A stretch of 64,000 nucleotides of DNA. Origin: Asterias amurensis (lineage: Eukaryota > Echinodermata > Asteroidea > Forcipulatida > Asteriidae). The translations under genes and the position numbers were made by a program. Under the pieces are notes generated by a model. The model was not told the origin of the DNA. It ran no database searches and saw nothing but the letters and a program-made list of their open reading frames with translations. Location of the stretch: positions 5,828,001 through 5,892,000 of the forward strand of contig NC_092650.1 of assembly GCF_032118995.1 (NCBI RefSeq), written 5' to 3'. This document shows positions 21,198-33,402 of the stretch, piece by piece. Position 1 is the first letter of the stretch, and every line of letters starts with the position of its first letter.

Positions 21198-21539
21198 TCA
21201 CACACATGATGCCTGCCTGACCGTAGTGATGATAACGTCCAAGATCGCATCGTTTCTTGTAGGTTTGTCAACTACCTGCTTCAGGGCATGAGCTCTGCAT
21301 ATAGGATTGGTGTCAGTTCTGTTGAGATCCCCTAAAATCACTTTGGCAGATCGAGGTCTCACAATTACCTCAATTCTCCTTTGTAGAAGTTTCCCAGCAC
21401 GACAACCACGTTTAGTTCTTTTGCAACATTTCTGGATCTCTAGACATTTGCTCAGTATGTCTTGGTTGGAAGAAACCCCGTTTTTATTGTTAATTTTGAG
21501 GCTTTTGAGGTAGCTAGAGCTATACGTTAATCTCTCCAT
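21198..21539 (-). pseudogene. Non-LTR retrotransposon (CR1/L2-like) endonuclease fragment
   Basis: The 113-codon - strand frame begins YSSSYLKSL, then has KRTKRGCRAGKLLQRRI, the arginine/cysteine-rich segment common near the start of CR1/L2-type ORF2. It jumps to KVILGDLNRTD and LKQVVDKPTRNDAILDVIIT, the GDxN and pTR...LDliiT motifs of the apurinic-like endonuclease. About 100 or more residues of endonuclease that should separate these parts are missing, so the copy has an internal deletion. No reverse transcriptase follows. Confidence 0.7.
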
Positions 21540-21824
21540 TAGGCAGTTACTGTAGTGCTGGGGACCAGACTAGATAAAGTCATGTACCTTAACTGTAGGA
21601 TGTCTGGTATCCAGTAGCTAGGGTGGGCAGTTCAAATTCTTTTTTAATGACGTCACAAATTGCAACAGCGCCCTGTGGCGGCAATGGATTTTATGAAGAT
21701 ATCTGTGGTGAAGTTTTTTGTAGTCACTTTAACTTTACACACACGTTTATCATATGTGTAAAGTTTCAGATCAATGACGTCATCGGGGTCACGTGACGCG
21801 GCCTTAAAGGTGCACTCTTTGAAC

Positions 21825-21955
21825 TCTTGTATGCCTGTGATATTTTTTCACAGGACTCGGGAAGTACTGAGTATACAGTGCTTACACACATCGGTGTATG
21901 GGTAAAAACCAAAATTAATATTCTTTATCCCCGATGCAAATTTAACATCTATTTT
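21825..21955 (+). repeat. SINE body fragment
   Basis: Its cacaggactcgggaagtact, acacatcggtgtatgggta and aaaccaaaattaatatt match the body of the tRNA-headed SINE at 26879-27075. No tRNA head is present here. It interrupts the right arm of the 20838-22247 element. Confidence 0.6.
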
Positions 21956-22247
21956 ATCTTGTAACTCCCGAAGTAATATTGCGATCATGTTGAAACTTAG
22001 TAGATTGTTTGATATCGGCAACGTCTTGTGAATTGTGAAAAAATGACGTCATAATGACGTCATCACAGGATTTTTATGATTTTAAAAGTTTTTGCACCTT
22101 TAAGTCATCAATTGCTAACTGAACATGGTATAATCTGAATTGTTTTATATTTTTTTATGCCTGGGCAAAGTGCTTTGAATACACCAACAAAACTCAAATT
22201 CAGTTCAGAAATGTGAAAATTTTTACAAAACAGCCCTGCATTTGCAC

Positions 22248-23274
22248 AATAGCAATATTGTCTAGTTTTTTAATGTTTTTTTTTTTTTTTTTTTTTGGGG
22301 GGGGGGAATTTTCGCCAACCGTTAATCTGTTGTCCTACCAGACATCTTGGCATAATTATGTTCAAGAGTGCCAAAATAATGAACAATATGCCTTTATCAT
22401 TCGTAAGGAAACACAAGTTAACCAAGCGTTTTTAAGAATGCACAAATTCAAGAATTTGAATGCCCTAACGCACGATTCAAAAAAGTAGTGCGAGTTTGAA
22501 TGCAGCTTCGATGAATTGTTAAATTTAATGATTGTTTTGTTAAATTGAATGACGTAAAAGTACATTTTGACTAGTCTTAAAATAAAATCGAGTGACCCTT
22601 TTCAGAAGCATTCGATTTCGTGCGAAATAGAACAGGCTGGTGGTTAAATTGGCTGCCCATTTCCCGAAAATGACCGAGAAAACCGATACTAAATAAATGA
22701 ATAAATAATTAGAAAAGTACATGTAAAAAGAAATAAAGCAACAAATAATACACTATTAAATGGATAAACAATAAATAAAGAGACAAATTGATAAAATAAC
22801 AACACAAGCAACGAACAGTTAGTCACACAATTTTCTTTTCCAACATAAATACTCTTCATTCAATAAATGGATGATTAAATATAGATAAAGCAATCAAAAC
22901 AACCGATCAATTAATAACCAAACAATAAAGTAAACCAGAATTTAAACAAGCAAATAAAAATAGTTAAATGAATTTAATAAAATATATTGATTTTTTTTAC
23001 ATGATTTTTACATGCACTCATCTAATCTATCTATCCATCCATTCATTCATTCATACAATCAATCATTTTATTTATAATATAATAACTACATAGATGAACA
23101 AACAAATAAATAAACAAACAAACAAATAAGTAGATGTAGGTCCCTCGTGTTGTGTTCAAAATAAAGCCGGTTTAAGCTAAGAGACAGATCAATGAGCCAT
23201 CCTACTTAAAATTCAAATCTGCGTCCAACTAAATATTGTATTGCCCTCGGCCCCCTTACATCTTAATATTCGGA
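22248..23274. other. AT-rich stretch with homopolymers and simple repeats
   Basis: It contains a T18/G9 run at about 22279-22306, many ataaat/aaataa simple repeats from 22680 to 23130, and tcattcattcat near 23040. No gene recognised. Confidence 0.6.
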
Positions 23275-23690
23275 CGGCTCTATGCAGGATAGTGAAACAG
23301 CGCCCTCAAGAGTCCAGAGGCGACGGCGATGGCGACTGCAACGACGATGGCGACGGCGACTGCTACGGCGATGGCTACGGCGACGGCAACTGCGACTGCG
23401 ACGGCGACGGCGACGGCGACGGTGACTGCGACGGCGACTGCGACGGCGACGGTGATGGCGACGGCGACGGCGACGACGAAGGCGACGGCGACTGCGACTG
23501 CGACTGCGACTGCCACTGCGACGGCGACGGAAGCATTTCTAAAAACTTGAAGGCGCAACAGCACATTTTAATCAGATTATATTGCTGGATATAAGGCGCA
23601 TTTACAGCTTTAAATATCGGTCTGGCAGGATAGTAAAACAGCGCCCTCAAGAGTCAAGAGGCGGAGCCGACGGCGACGGCGACGGCGACG
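23275..23690. repeat. (GACGGC)n-type minisatellite with duplicated flank
   Basis: Positions 23321-23531 are degenerate hexamers (gcgacg / gactgc / gatggc). A second short run of gcgacg lies at 23668-23690. Both are preceded by the same unit, aggatagt(g/a)aaacagcgccctcaagagt, about 341 bp apart, so the array and its flank were duplicated. Frames across it give Asp/Gly or Ala/Val repeats and are not credible genes. Confidence 0.85.
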
Positions 23691-23744
23691 CAAAGTTTTG
23701 TCTTTGGAACACCATAAGCAGTAGTGTCATGTCTGTGGCTAAGT

Positions 23745-23875
23745 TCATTTAGGTCCGGGCTACATTTAGGTACATGTTTGGTGCGACATTTAGGTCCGGG
23801 CTACATTTAGGTACATGTTTGGGGCTACATTTAGGTCCGGGCTACATTTAGGGCTCGGGCTACATTTAGGTGCCG
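23745..23875. repeat. Tandem repeat of acatttaggtccgggct units
   Basis: The phrases ctacatttaggtccggg and acatttaggtacatgtttgg alternate at least three times. Short and non-coding. Confidence 0.8.
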
Positions 23876-23890
23876 CACAGTCGACTATCC

Positions 23891-26137
23891 ACTGCCTCAC
23901 TCGAGCTTGCTCAGAGCTGTGTATCTGACAGCCTGAACCCCTGACGTCACACATCGAGGCTCGTGAATAACGCCAGCGTCAGTATATTGACGATCACGTG
24001 GTACGAATGCGCCACTAATCTCGCACTCTTGTCGCAGTCAAATTCTACATGCACGTTTACATAAAAAACATCATTATATGGATGTACATGTACTAAACAA
24101 ACTGTATGGGTGTACATGTACTGTAATAATGTGTCTGTCGTGTCCAATGAAGGGGGCTCTGACGCAATACATGTACTTATCAAAGTGTTGTGACAACTTC
24201 TCTCGCTATAACATTGTTCTAATTTTACGGCGGGTAGGTCCTAATTTTTGTCTCACTTTCATCAATAGGATTTTAGTTCCTCCCACCTACCATCATGTGA
24301 AAAACTAATTATTCAAATGTCCTTATTTGATTTAACTACGTAAACAACATGTTATTATTTTTAAAAGTAAGATTTTGTCGTATGATTTTTACTACCCAGT
24401 TGATCCATTATCCAAAAACATTTTTCTTAGACAGCAATTTGCGCATGCGAGAGTAAAATGCCCACACATTATGCCAGACCTGACTCTTGATTGGGTAGTG
24501 CTGTACATTTGGACTTAATAATGACGCAAGCAATCACGTGACCAATGGGAAACTGGTTCCTTTGAGTCGCAACTCTATCAATGCACGCACAGCTACGACA
24601 CACCAAAGTATTTTGATTGTATACTTCAAAGTGATCAAATTAGGAACATAATATTTAAAGTTCATGGAACTAACTTTTACGATTTGTAAAATAATGTTTT
24701 CTAAGTCAATTGTAGTCACTGTGTTGTATGTCATCAGCCTTCGCATGACACTGTTGTAGGTTTCCCCACCGGTCTCACTTTCATTCCTCGATCTTCACCA
24801 AATTGTAAATAAGTTATTTAAACTCAGTTGATTTAAACACACGGTTTGCTACACATTTAAAATATATATAGATATTTTTTTTTATTTCAAGTTTTTTGCA
24901 AAATTATTGTCACTTCGCCACACAAAAATTATAGCCAGACCAATTTTAGTGCAATAAATGAGTACAAAAATTGAAGTTCAACAAAGAAACCAGATCAATG
25001 CACAATGGACAGTTTTTTAAACCCTGCATGCTTGTGAGTCATGGGGTCGATTTCAACAAGAGTTGGATTTCTATAGGAGATATTAAAAACTTAAGGCTAG
25101 TCTTAAGTTAGGATGAGTAAAAAACAAAAACAAAAAACTAGTTAACTCTTTGTAAAATCCACCCAGTCGACTCTGATCTAACTCTTTGTTGTTGTTGAAC
25201 TATAACCTTTTAACTCTGCACATGAAAGGCACAGTTAGGTATAGAGGGGGGGGGGGAGGCGTTTTACGTGGACCTTTTTTGTTTTGCCTGTTTGATTATT
25301 GGGGTGTAAGTTTGTCTATTGGTTGTTGTTTTCTATGTGGGGTTTGTTCTTATAACATTTGGAAAGGAAAATACGTATGATATATAATTATAAGAGTAGT
25401 AATTTATAAGAGTAGTAATTTATAAGAGTAGTAATTTCAAATGAGGCTATAGGTTCAACATTGATTCTTTGGTCCTTGAAGCAAGTGCCATCATAAGTAT
25501 CGATCGACATCAATACCTTCAGTTGACGTGTCAGTTAGAATCACTCAAGCAAATTCAAAGAAATATTTTATGTGGTTTCCAATTGTTTATTTATTTCTAT
25601 AACAAGTTACAAATAATTGTGGCGAAATTGTGTGCATCAAAGTGTAAAACTAATCTATATAGAATTGTAGCGCGTCTTGTCAGAGTGTTATTGATCTACA
25701 TGTATAGTGGTTGATGTTTCTGAGGCAATATGAAGCAAATGGGGAAACCTACATGTCGTCGTTTAAAGTAGGATAGAAGACTATTTTTAAAAATGTAAAT
25801 TTGTATGTATTTGCAACAATAAAGGTTTGCTTTGCTGCAGGTTAATAAATATGAAAATCCAATTTTTTTTTAGATTGAGAATAATTTTGATTTTTTTTTA
25901 GACTTTGAGTATGTGTCACCAGCAATCGTGATTGGTTCACAGCAATCCCTGACTCGAACCCAGTACTCAATGTGCGGCTGAGTTATTTGCAGTATTAGTC
26001 AAGACATTCACATATTGTTTAAACATTTGTATCAAACTTGCACCATAATAATCCGTTAAACACAGCTTATTTATTTATTTGTCCATTAATTAAAAGTGTC
26101 TGCTATCGTAGACTTAGTTTAAATGACAACGTGTAGG
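23891..26137. other. Unannotated intergenic stretch
   Basis: A 2.2-kb stretch with no recognised gene. It holds three 17-bp units (ttataagagtagtaatt) at 25388-25437, a G9 run near 25246, and several acatgtac phrases near 24085-24125. Confidence 0.5.
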
Positions 26138-26488
26138 TTTAAAGGCAGTGCACTATTGGTAATTACTCAAAATATTGTTAGCATAAAACATTGCTTGGTA
26201 ACGAGTAATGGGGAGCTGTTGATTGTATAAAACATTGTGAGAAACGGCTTCCTCTGAAGTAATGTAAATTTTCGAGAAATTTCGAGAATTAGATTTTGAG
26301 GTCTCGAAATCAAGCATTTGGAAGCAGACAACTTCGTGTGAGGGTGTTTTTCTTTCATTATTATCTCGCAACTTTCAACGAACAACTGAGCTCAAATTTT
26401 CACATGATTGTTATAGTGATGCATATGTTGAGCTACACAAAGTGAGTTGACTGTCTTTGACAATTACCAAAGATGTCCAGTGTCTTTA
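26138..26488 (+). mobile_element. MITE-1 copy E
   Basis: It runs from tttaaaggcagtgcactattg to gatgtccagtgtctttaa. It has a slightly shortened end and middle. Confidence 0.85.
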
Positions 26489-26878
26489 AAAACTAAGTGT
26501 TGAAGACAGTTTTCTGCCCCTCAACAACATCTGTGAAACCTGACCCCCATTAACGAGTGGAAAGGTCCAATTTAGGATATCAAAGAATATGACTCCCAGG
26601 GTCGATATTCTTCAGAGAAATCGCTTCATTAGGATTGACCGTAAATATTTTGCCTTTCACTTTAATCGATTCCCAGAAACGACGAATTTAGTTATATAAG
26701 TTAACTCTACCACATACTTGAAAACGGCAGCTATAAGTGAAAATGTGCAATTGCTCAATCCAAACAGGTATGTAGTATATTGAAATGTACAAAGCAAGTT
26801 GCGTGAAACTAAAACAACAAATTCAAATTATTCACTTCACCACAAAATGTAGAACATGATATAGACACACAGGTTATT

Positions 26879-27075
26879 ATCTCGGTGGTCTAGTTGGTAT
26901 GACACTGTTCTAGAATTGCAACTAGCTCTAGGTCGTGGGTTCGAATCCCACCCGAGTGATATGCCTGTGATTTGTTAAACAGAGCTCGGGTAAGTACCGA
27001 TTATACAAACATGTTAAACACACATCAGTGTATAATGGGTAGAAACCAAAAAGAGTATTTTTTTATACCGATGAA
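26879..27075 (+). repeat. SINE with tRNA-like head
   Basis: The head, 26879-26960, has an A-box-like tggtctagttgg (26886-26897), a consensus B box ggttcgaatcc (26938-26948), and pairing acceptor-like ends (ctcgg / ccgag). The anticodon region does not fold into a normal 7-nt loop. A non-tRNA body follows (gagctcgggtaagtaccg, cacacatcagtgtataatgg) that recurs at 21840-21930. This is therefore a SINE and not a functional tRNA gene. RNA polymerase III would be the expected promoter user. Confidence 0.7.
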
Positions 27076-27341
27076 AATTTAACATCCACTTAATCATAGG
27101 TTATTTTTTAGTTACATTAGAACTTCCAACAGTGCGTTAATATACGTGTTTTTTTTTTGGAGTTATGTTGAACGTCGTATCTTTCTTAATTCAATAAAGT
27201 TGCAAACATTTAAAAGCGTAAAATGTCATAATATGTGTATTTGATTTGACTGATGCGCATATTATTTTTGAGTTAACTGAACAGCTGCTTGGCAAATATT
27301 CTAAACCTTGCATTTTATATCTTACACTTTTAGATCATTCA

Positions 27342-27732
27342 TTAAAGGAACGTTATAGAATTGGTAAGAAAACAAATCGTGAAGATCACAGATTTACAAA
27401 AAAATTATACACGGTCTTATGATAATGATAGTAAAAAACATCCCTTGGAGTATCTCTGTCTGAAATGTCATATAATTATGATGAGAAACAAATAATCTAA
27501 TTTCGCGTTTGGAGTTTATCGCTCAGTGAGCGTTTTATTCATTTTTGTGTTGGCATCGATCCAACGCAAAAACATGTGATCGGTTTTTCACTATTCTCTC
27601 GTGACCCAGATGGCTGATCAATCTCAAACTTCTACAGGTTTGTCAGTTTATGTATGTGATGGATTACATAAAGTGCTTACACTGCCAGCAACTGTTTTGT
27701 TAGCAAAAACCAATTCTGTAATGTTCCTTTAA
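27342..27732. mobile_element. MITE-2, TIR element
   Basis: The ends are inverted: ttaaaggaacgttatagaat on the left and ttctgtaatgttcctttaa on the right. Like MITE-1 it begins TTAAAGG, which may reflect a TTAA or similar target preference, but its interior is unrelated. It has no coding capacity. Confidence 0.75.
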
Positions 27733-27768
27733 GTATTACGTAGAGAGCAACGGGCTGTTATTTTGCAC

Positions 27769-30239
27769 CTATTTACAAATATATGTTGTGTTAAAAACCC
27801 AATAATCTTCATCATGTCTCGCACCCGATATTCCAACATATACATCTGAAGTTACACGCCCATGATACGCACCGGCATCCCATTGAGAGAAAGCCGTCTG
27901 CTGCCCTCCTTTGCCGACCTTCACCACGCCCTCTATGTACTCGATCCAGAAAGGACGGAATTCATTTTGGTTGACGATATCGGGCTCATCATGAACACCG
28001 AATAGCTCAGTGCATTCCTCTGAATGACAGGCGTGGATAACCGACTTGCTGCCATCCCATCCGCCAATGGCTGGAAAGAATACAGACATACAATGCTAAA
28101 TGTTTTGTATGCTTGCAAGAGAAATGGATTTGCTGAAGGAAAGTAAATTATACGTTAAAGTCACCTGGAAATATAATTGTTTTTCTTCAAACATTAGAGT
28201 ATATGTTTCTGAACAATAAAATAATTTTTTTTAGTAATTGTTAATAAAGACTTATATGTTTAAACAAATAGATAAAGTTATGTGGGGGTGACTCCGCCTA
28301 CCCCTTTTGTGACGTCAATCGAGGCAGACTTTGCCTCGATCGAACATCGAACACACGTATGCAAGTACATTCAAGTCTTAGTCGTGAGTTTGTACGTTTC
28401 GAAAAAGGTTTTTTTCTTGCATTTTCCCGGCAATATCAACCAGGTGTATTGCTGCTGGATGCAGCAAAACAACTAAATATGGGGTCAGTTTGCAAAGTGG
28501 TCCGGTCCGACGTCTTTTCCAGCGCTGTGCAGCAAACACTTCGAGCCGTCGTGCTTCGAGAATCCGGAATACACTACACATTTTGACATGAAGAGAAACG
28601 TTCTTTTCTTAAACATGACGCCATCCCAACAATTTTTCCAGCTAGTGGGGAAGTCGAAGAAGGTACCTGAAAGCCGTAACGAACCTAAAGGAGCATTTGC
28701 CTAACGTGAAAAAAAAATCAAGTGTTGTTGCTACTTTGAGGGCATGTTTTTAGCTTGCGTCAAGCGTCACTATCTTGTGTTGGCACTGCATACGATTCAT
28801 CGCGCCTCGATTGACGTCACGAACAGCGCCCTCTCGGGTCGTTTTTTTCTTCAAATTTGTAAATAACACGGAAACTATTTTTGTTTAAACCTTAGTTGAT
28901 TGTTTAGTCATATTCCACTCATCAAAACACATATTTTAGTGACAAAAGCTTTATATTGACAAAATAACACTTCCAGGTGACTTTAAACTTTTATTTCATC
29001 TTGCTTAGTGAACTTTTACATTACAGCATGAAACATGTTTTACCTTCAGAGAGTGTTTTGCTTTTTCGATAAAAATCACATTACATTTGTACTGCATGAA
29101 GTTCGAGTTAAATAAATTCATACATTCAAATTCCACATGGGCCTTGCAAGCATGTAACATCATTCAACGTGCACTGCATTATTTAACATACAATGTAATC
29201 TCATTGTAGCAAAGAAAGCAGAAAAGCACTTTATTAGGGTCATTTAAAATCAGATTTATTTGCTATTAACTATTAACTGGTTATTAGTTGACATATTAAA
29301 CACTATTGGTGTGAATTATGTTATTCTTTTTTTTTTCAATAACACCATGAAATGTATGAAATGAATAGTATGCTTAAATTAAGAATTATTAGTGAATATT
29401 CAATAACATTTTCGCATGCCGAATATCAATGGTGTAAAAGTCATTTAGAATATAAAATTAAATTCGACTTACTTATTTCAGCAAACATGGAGTCGGTTGC
29501 GTTTCTCTCTGCAAGGGCTATCCTAAGGGCCGAGGAAGTTTTCCCTTTGAAGTCCAGCTTGAAGGGCATGCTCAAGGGACCCATGATGTACCTGAAGGTA
29601 TGAGGGATTGATGGTTCAGTGAAGTACTCACATACATGCCCTGCAAATGAAAACCCCAAATGAAAATAAAATAAAATAATGGAATAAACAATTTGATAGA
29701 TGTAAATAAACAATTATTTTTCTTTTTTACCCCGCTGGTTTATGGTGGGTTTTCAGAAAAAGAATGTTTAACAACAGCTACACAAAACACTAACAGTCAC
29801 TAAGTTGTTGTTTTTCTTAGCAGATGTCTTTCAGAAACTTTTTCAAATTCAAATTCAGAAATAGTTGTACAGAAATAGTGTGAAAAATACAAAAGAGTGA
29901 GGGCATATAAAAAGTACAACAATTAATGGAAAGTAAACCACAGCCAACTACATTAGGATATAATGCTATCTACTTACAGCGTATGGGTGGCTCTCTGCGG
30001 CCGCGGCAGGTTGATCTCAGACTTGCGAATGCTCTTTTCTGCAGAGCCGAATAGTTTTCTCCATCAACTGCAGAGATCATTGTAGAACACATTTCTCCTT
30101 GCAGGGGCAAGACGTAGAAAATCATGACCAAACCGAGTGCCTGAATTAGGGAAATAATGTCACTTGAAATCTTTTTCAACATCGCGTCCATGCTTGATAG
30201 AAGTCGCCAGGACCGGAGGGATAGCAAATCTGCAAACAT
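27769..30239 (-). CDS. Methyltransf_FA-domain protein 1 (three exons)
   Basis: The exons on the - strand are 29978-30191 (or to 30239 with the earlier ATG), 29473-29640 and 27769-28070. All junctions are phase 1 with good GT/AG sites (gtaagt donors; tttgcag and ttccag acceptors). The product is 227 aa from the ATG at 30191, or 243 aa from 30239. It has an N-terminal hydrophobic segment (ISLIQALGLVMIFYVLPL; signal peptide or anchor), a Cys-containing linker (EMCSTMIS, STCRGRR, VCEYF), then a domain reading TIGGWDGSKSVI, FRPFWIEYIEG, VVKVGKGG and YWVF. That pattern is the farnesoic-acid O-methyltransferase-like family (Methyltransf_FA). Despite the name, catalysis is not established for this fold and extracellular binding is plausible. 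It is the first of three tandem paralogues. Confidence 0.85.
28275..28835. repeat. Interspersed repeat Rep3, copy 1 (intron 2 of gene 1)
   Basis: It begins gggtgactccgcctacccc and ends gacgtcacgaacagcgccctc. It is matched in reverse by 42975-43680. Both ends hold a tgacgtcaatcgaggc block in inverted orientation, so it may be a TIR element. Short frames inside differ between the copies; I do not recognise a protein. Confidence 0.75.
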
Positions 30240-31265
30240 GCGACGTGTAGCGGTGTCTTGTTCTGGCGTATTTAAGTAATACTGCGTTTTCAGTTGCCTT
30301 GAAAAGCAGTGCGGTGTCTATAGCAACCATACTAACAACTTTTCCTATTGTCTGAAACGCGGCCGAAGGAACAATTTGTTTGATTTTATTACCAGCGAAG
30401 CGTGCCGCAATTTAATTAAGTGGTTCTCGCTATCCGTGCCACGTTTGCCACTTTCTCATCAAGGTCAGAAAATTAGACTGAAAGTATTATTTTAAAGGCA
30501 AGGAAATGGATTGGCAGTTATCAAAAAGTATCAGTTTTAATCTAAATGCTTGTTGATTATAAGATACATACCAATACCAAGTCTACAGAGAAAAATAGCA
30601 CTTTGAATTATTATCAAGATAATAGCGTTTGAAGACCCATACCATTTCTTATATCGACTGCCACATGATCGATTAGCATGTGAAGATCCATACCATCTTA
30701 TACACGATCGAAATAAGCTTGATATACTACAGACACATAATCCCCGACAAAAAACAACAACTCGTTTATCTCCTAGCTTTGACAAAAGTGTTTGCATTTT
30801 GTTCAGTGTCTTAAAAACTACAATAGAACACATTATTCCTTTTCCGTAATAATCACGTAGCCTATTATCTCTTTAAGCATCAGTTCACTTCACTGACCTT
30901 TAATACTGGCGCTGCATTCATAAAGGAATAGAGCTGTGGGTTTTCTGGTAAATTACTATAATTGTGTTTGCAGTTACTGTGTTTAAGTAGGTACATCATG
31001 CGATATTCATCAAAAGAAACAGATAGATAGATACATAATATTATAATAACGGCACTAGCAATACCATTCAACTTTATTTCATGTTATTTAATTTACCACC
31101 AAAATCGTTTGAAACACCAATCAAAGGAATAATACAAAGGCAATGTATGTTTAATTTAACTACGCGCAAATTTTAGTGCACACAAAAAATACTTGAGTAT
31201 CACTGTTAAAGTTAACAATCCTTTGAGTTCTAGTAAAAACATTTCTACTGACTTTTTTTATATAC
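30240..31265. other. Upstream region of Methyltransf_FA gene 1
   Basis: Likely to hold the promoter of the - strand gene, but no clear TATA or initiator was identified. A short repeated phrase, gaagacccataccat / gaagatccataccat, occurs near 30631 and 30681. Confidence 0.45.
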
Positions 31266-31643
31266 TTAACGGCAGTGGACACTTTTGGTAATTACTAAAA
31301 ATAATTATTAGCATAAAACCTCACTTGGTGACGATCGAGTAATGGGGAGAGGTTGATAGTGTAACACATTGTGAGAAACGGCTCCCTCTGAAGTGACATA
31401 GTTTTCGAGAAAGAAGTAATTTTCCACGAATTTGTGTTCGAGACCTCAGATTAAGAATTTGAGGTCTCGAAATCAAGCATTTAAAAGCACACAACTTTTG
31501 GTGACAAGGGTGCTTTTCTCGCAAGTTCGATGACCGATTGAGCTCAAATTTTTCACAGGTTTGTTATTTTATGCATATGTTGAGATACAGCAACTGTGAA
31601 GGCTAGTCTTTGACAATTACCAATAGTGTCCCATAGTGTCTTT
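31266..31643 (+). mobile_element. MITE-1 copy F
   Basis: It runs from ttaacggcagtggacactt to agtgtcccatagtgtctt, with the central gagacctca hairpin. Confidence 0.85.
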
Positions 31644-33005
31644 GATTTCTCATGATTGATACATTCAAACCAAGGTAAAAATTAACTGCAGTGTTAACTG
31701 ATACAATGTTCAGCATCTATTTATATTACTGCCTGACACAAACCGGAAAAGGTTTGTTGGTTCGGAATCTTTTGTTACAGTGACTTAGTTTGTAGCAATA
31801 AATTCACCTACTTGGTGGATAACATCTAATTTGTATCTTATATCAGACCGAAGTAGGAATTTGCAATAATTTTCGAATCTGCGCAATCTCAATTATTCTT
31901 ATTAACGACACTGTAAAATGTTTAACTTAAACAATTCTTATGACGCCCTTTTCTTGGTTACAAATCATTTCCAAATATATATTCACCTACTTGATGGATA
32001 ACATCAAATTGGTATCTTATTCGACTAGTCACTATTGTCCAGCAGAGGGCGCCCTACATGCAAAACGTCTTCAAATTGAACTTGATAGTTTGTTATCAAC
32101 TCAAGTGACAGTAGTTGGTCATCACAAATAACACCGTTTCCCTTTTAAAGTTGGGTTGTCAATACTTTTAAGCTTGTATGTGGAGGCAAATTTAAGTTTT
32201 TTACTTGGTATTTATTTGTGCAGTTGCAGACCAGTGCTGTTCTATGACTTGAAATTGAGGGTTAAAGTACAAAAATGATGGCGTCTTAAGTGGTAAACGG
32301 AAAAAAAGAAAACCGCCCTCCAATAAAAGCCACTTTCGAATTTAAGACCAACTTCATACGATTATTGGACTTTAAATGATAGTCCCTCAGCATCGAAGGT
32401 AATACGTCTTAAATTGGTTTTTCTTTTATTGTTTTAAACCTTGTTTTGGTATAATATTTAGTAACAAATGAGGTTCAACAAATTCGGTGCCTCGAAATCT
32501 CTCTCCATCCAAATAGTGCTCCAATTCCTGGAAATAATTTCTTTCCACTTAAAACAATTTGTTTATTCCCTGGAAAAATATGGAAATAAATACATGTTTA
32601 GAAAAATAGTTTTGTTTTCTTAATGTTTAACTTTTAATTGTATCACCTGCTCATAAGGGATTCTGTAGTTTGTTCGATGTTCTTCTCTTTATAGGCTCTG
32701 CTTCAGTATTTAAATTTGCAACTTTTGACCCCATGCAAAAATCTGAAAGAAGACAGCGTCCCACTAAATTTATTTCATTATCTATAAACTTGCTGATTGA
32801 GCTATATGCTACACTTCGAAATTGCTAATGTAAAAATAACTGAACCCCATACTATTTAAATTCGAACTTTTTTGGTCACTAAACGTTTAACTAAAACAGT
32901 GAGCCATGGCACCTAACTCTACCACATGATTATAAAAGAACGGCTTTTAAAAAGCATAGTTATTCACTTGCCCAAACAGAACAGGCGCGCATTGGGCCTA
33001 TGTTG
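31644..33005. other. Unannotated stretch with a CTCF-like site
   Basis: No gene recognised. The 14-mer ccagcagagggcgc at 32039-32052 fits the vertebrate CTCF core consensus (CCASYAGRKGGCRS) at every position. Two similar lines, tattcacctacttg(g/a)tggataacatc, at 31800 and 31980 mark a short local duplication. Confidence 0.5.
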
Positions 33006-33402
33006 TTAAAGACGGTGGACACGATTGGTAATATTGTCAAAGACCACTCTTCGCAGTTGGTGTATCTCAACATGTGCATAAAATAACAAACCTGAGAAAA
33101 ATTTGAGCTCAAGCGGTCGTCGAAGTTAAATGATACTAATGAAAGAAAAAACAACACCTTTGTCACACGAAGTTGTGTGCTTTCAGATGCTTGATTTCGA
33201 GACCTCAAATTCTAAATCTGAGGTTTTGAAATCAAATTCATGGAAAATTACTTCTTTCTCGAAAACTACATTACTTCAGAGGGAGCCGTTTCTCACAATG
33301 TTTTATGTTATCAACCTTTCACCATTACTTGTAATCAAGTAAGTCTTTATGATAATAATTATTTTGAGTAATTACCAATAGTTTCTTTCCACTGCCTTTA
33401 AA
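33006..33402 (-). mobile_element. MITE-1 copy G
   Basis: It runs from ttaaagacggtggacacga to ttccactgcctttaa, with the central hairpin present. Confidence 0.85.

Larger units (their letters stand above)
20838..22247. mobile_element. Inverted-repeat element, about 390-bp arms, with LINE fragment inside
   Basis: The left arm about 20838-21222 and right arm about 21760-22247 are diverged inverted copies. Shared blocks include tttgccca, taccatgttcag(a/t)tagcaatt, tgatgacg(c/t)cat, caatctac, gcatcattacttcg and gtgcacctttattgccgcgtcac. The right arm also holds a SINE-like insert (21825-21955). The centre (21223-21600) contains a LINE ORF fragment on the - strand. The arm module recurs at 11056-11290. 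Confidence 0.7.

Noticed and set aside
23241-23594. Open frames across the GACGGC array (Asp/Gly-rich and Ala/Val-rich)
   Set aside because: They are products of a hexanucleotide repeat open in several frames on both strands, with no flanking coding sequence.
26879-26960. A functional tRNA gene
   Set aside because: The B box is good, but the anticodon arm does not fold with a 7-nt loop and a SINE body follows directly, so it is a SINE head.
28282-28586. THAP-like zinc-finger protein in Rep3
   Set aside because: A few residues (DHFAN-like in the other copy) hinted at THAP, but the C2CH spacing is not present in either copy.
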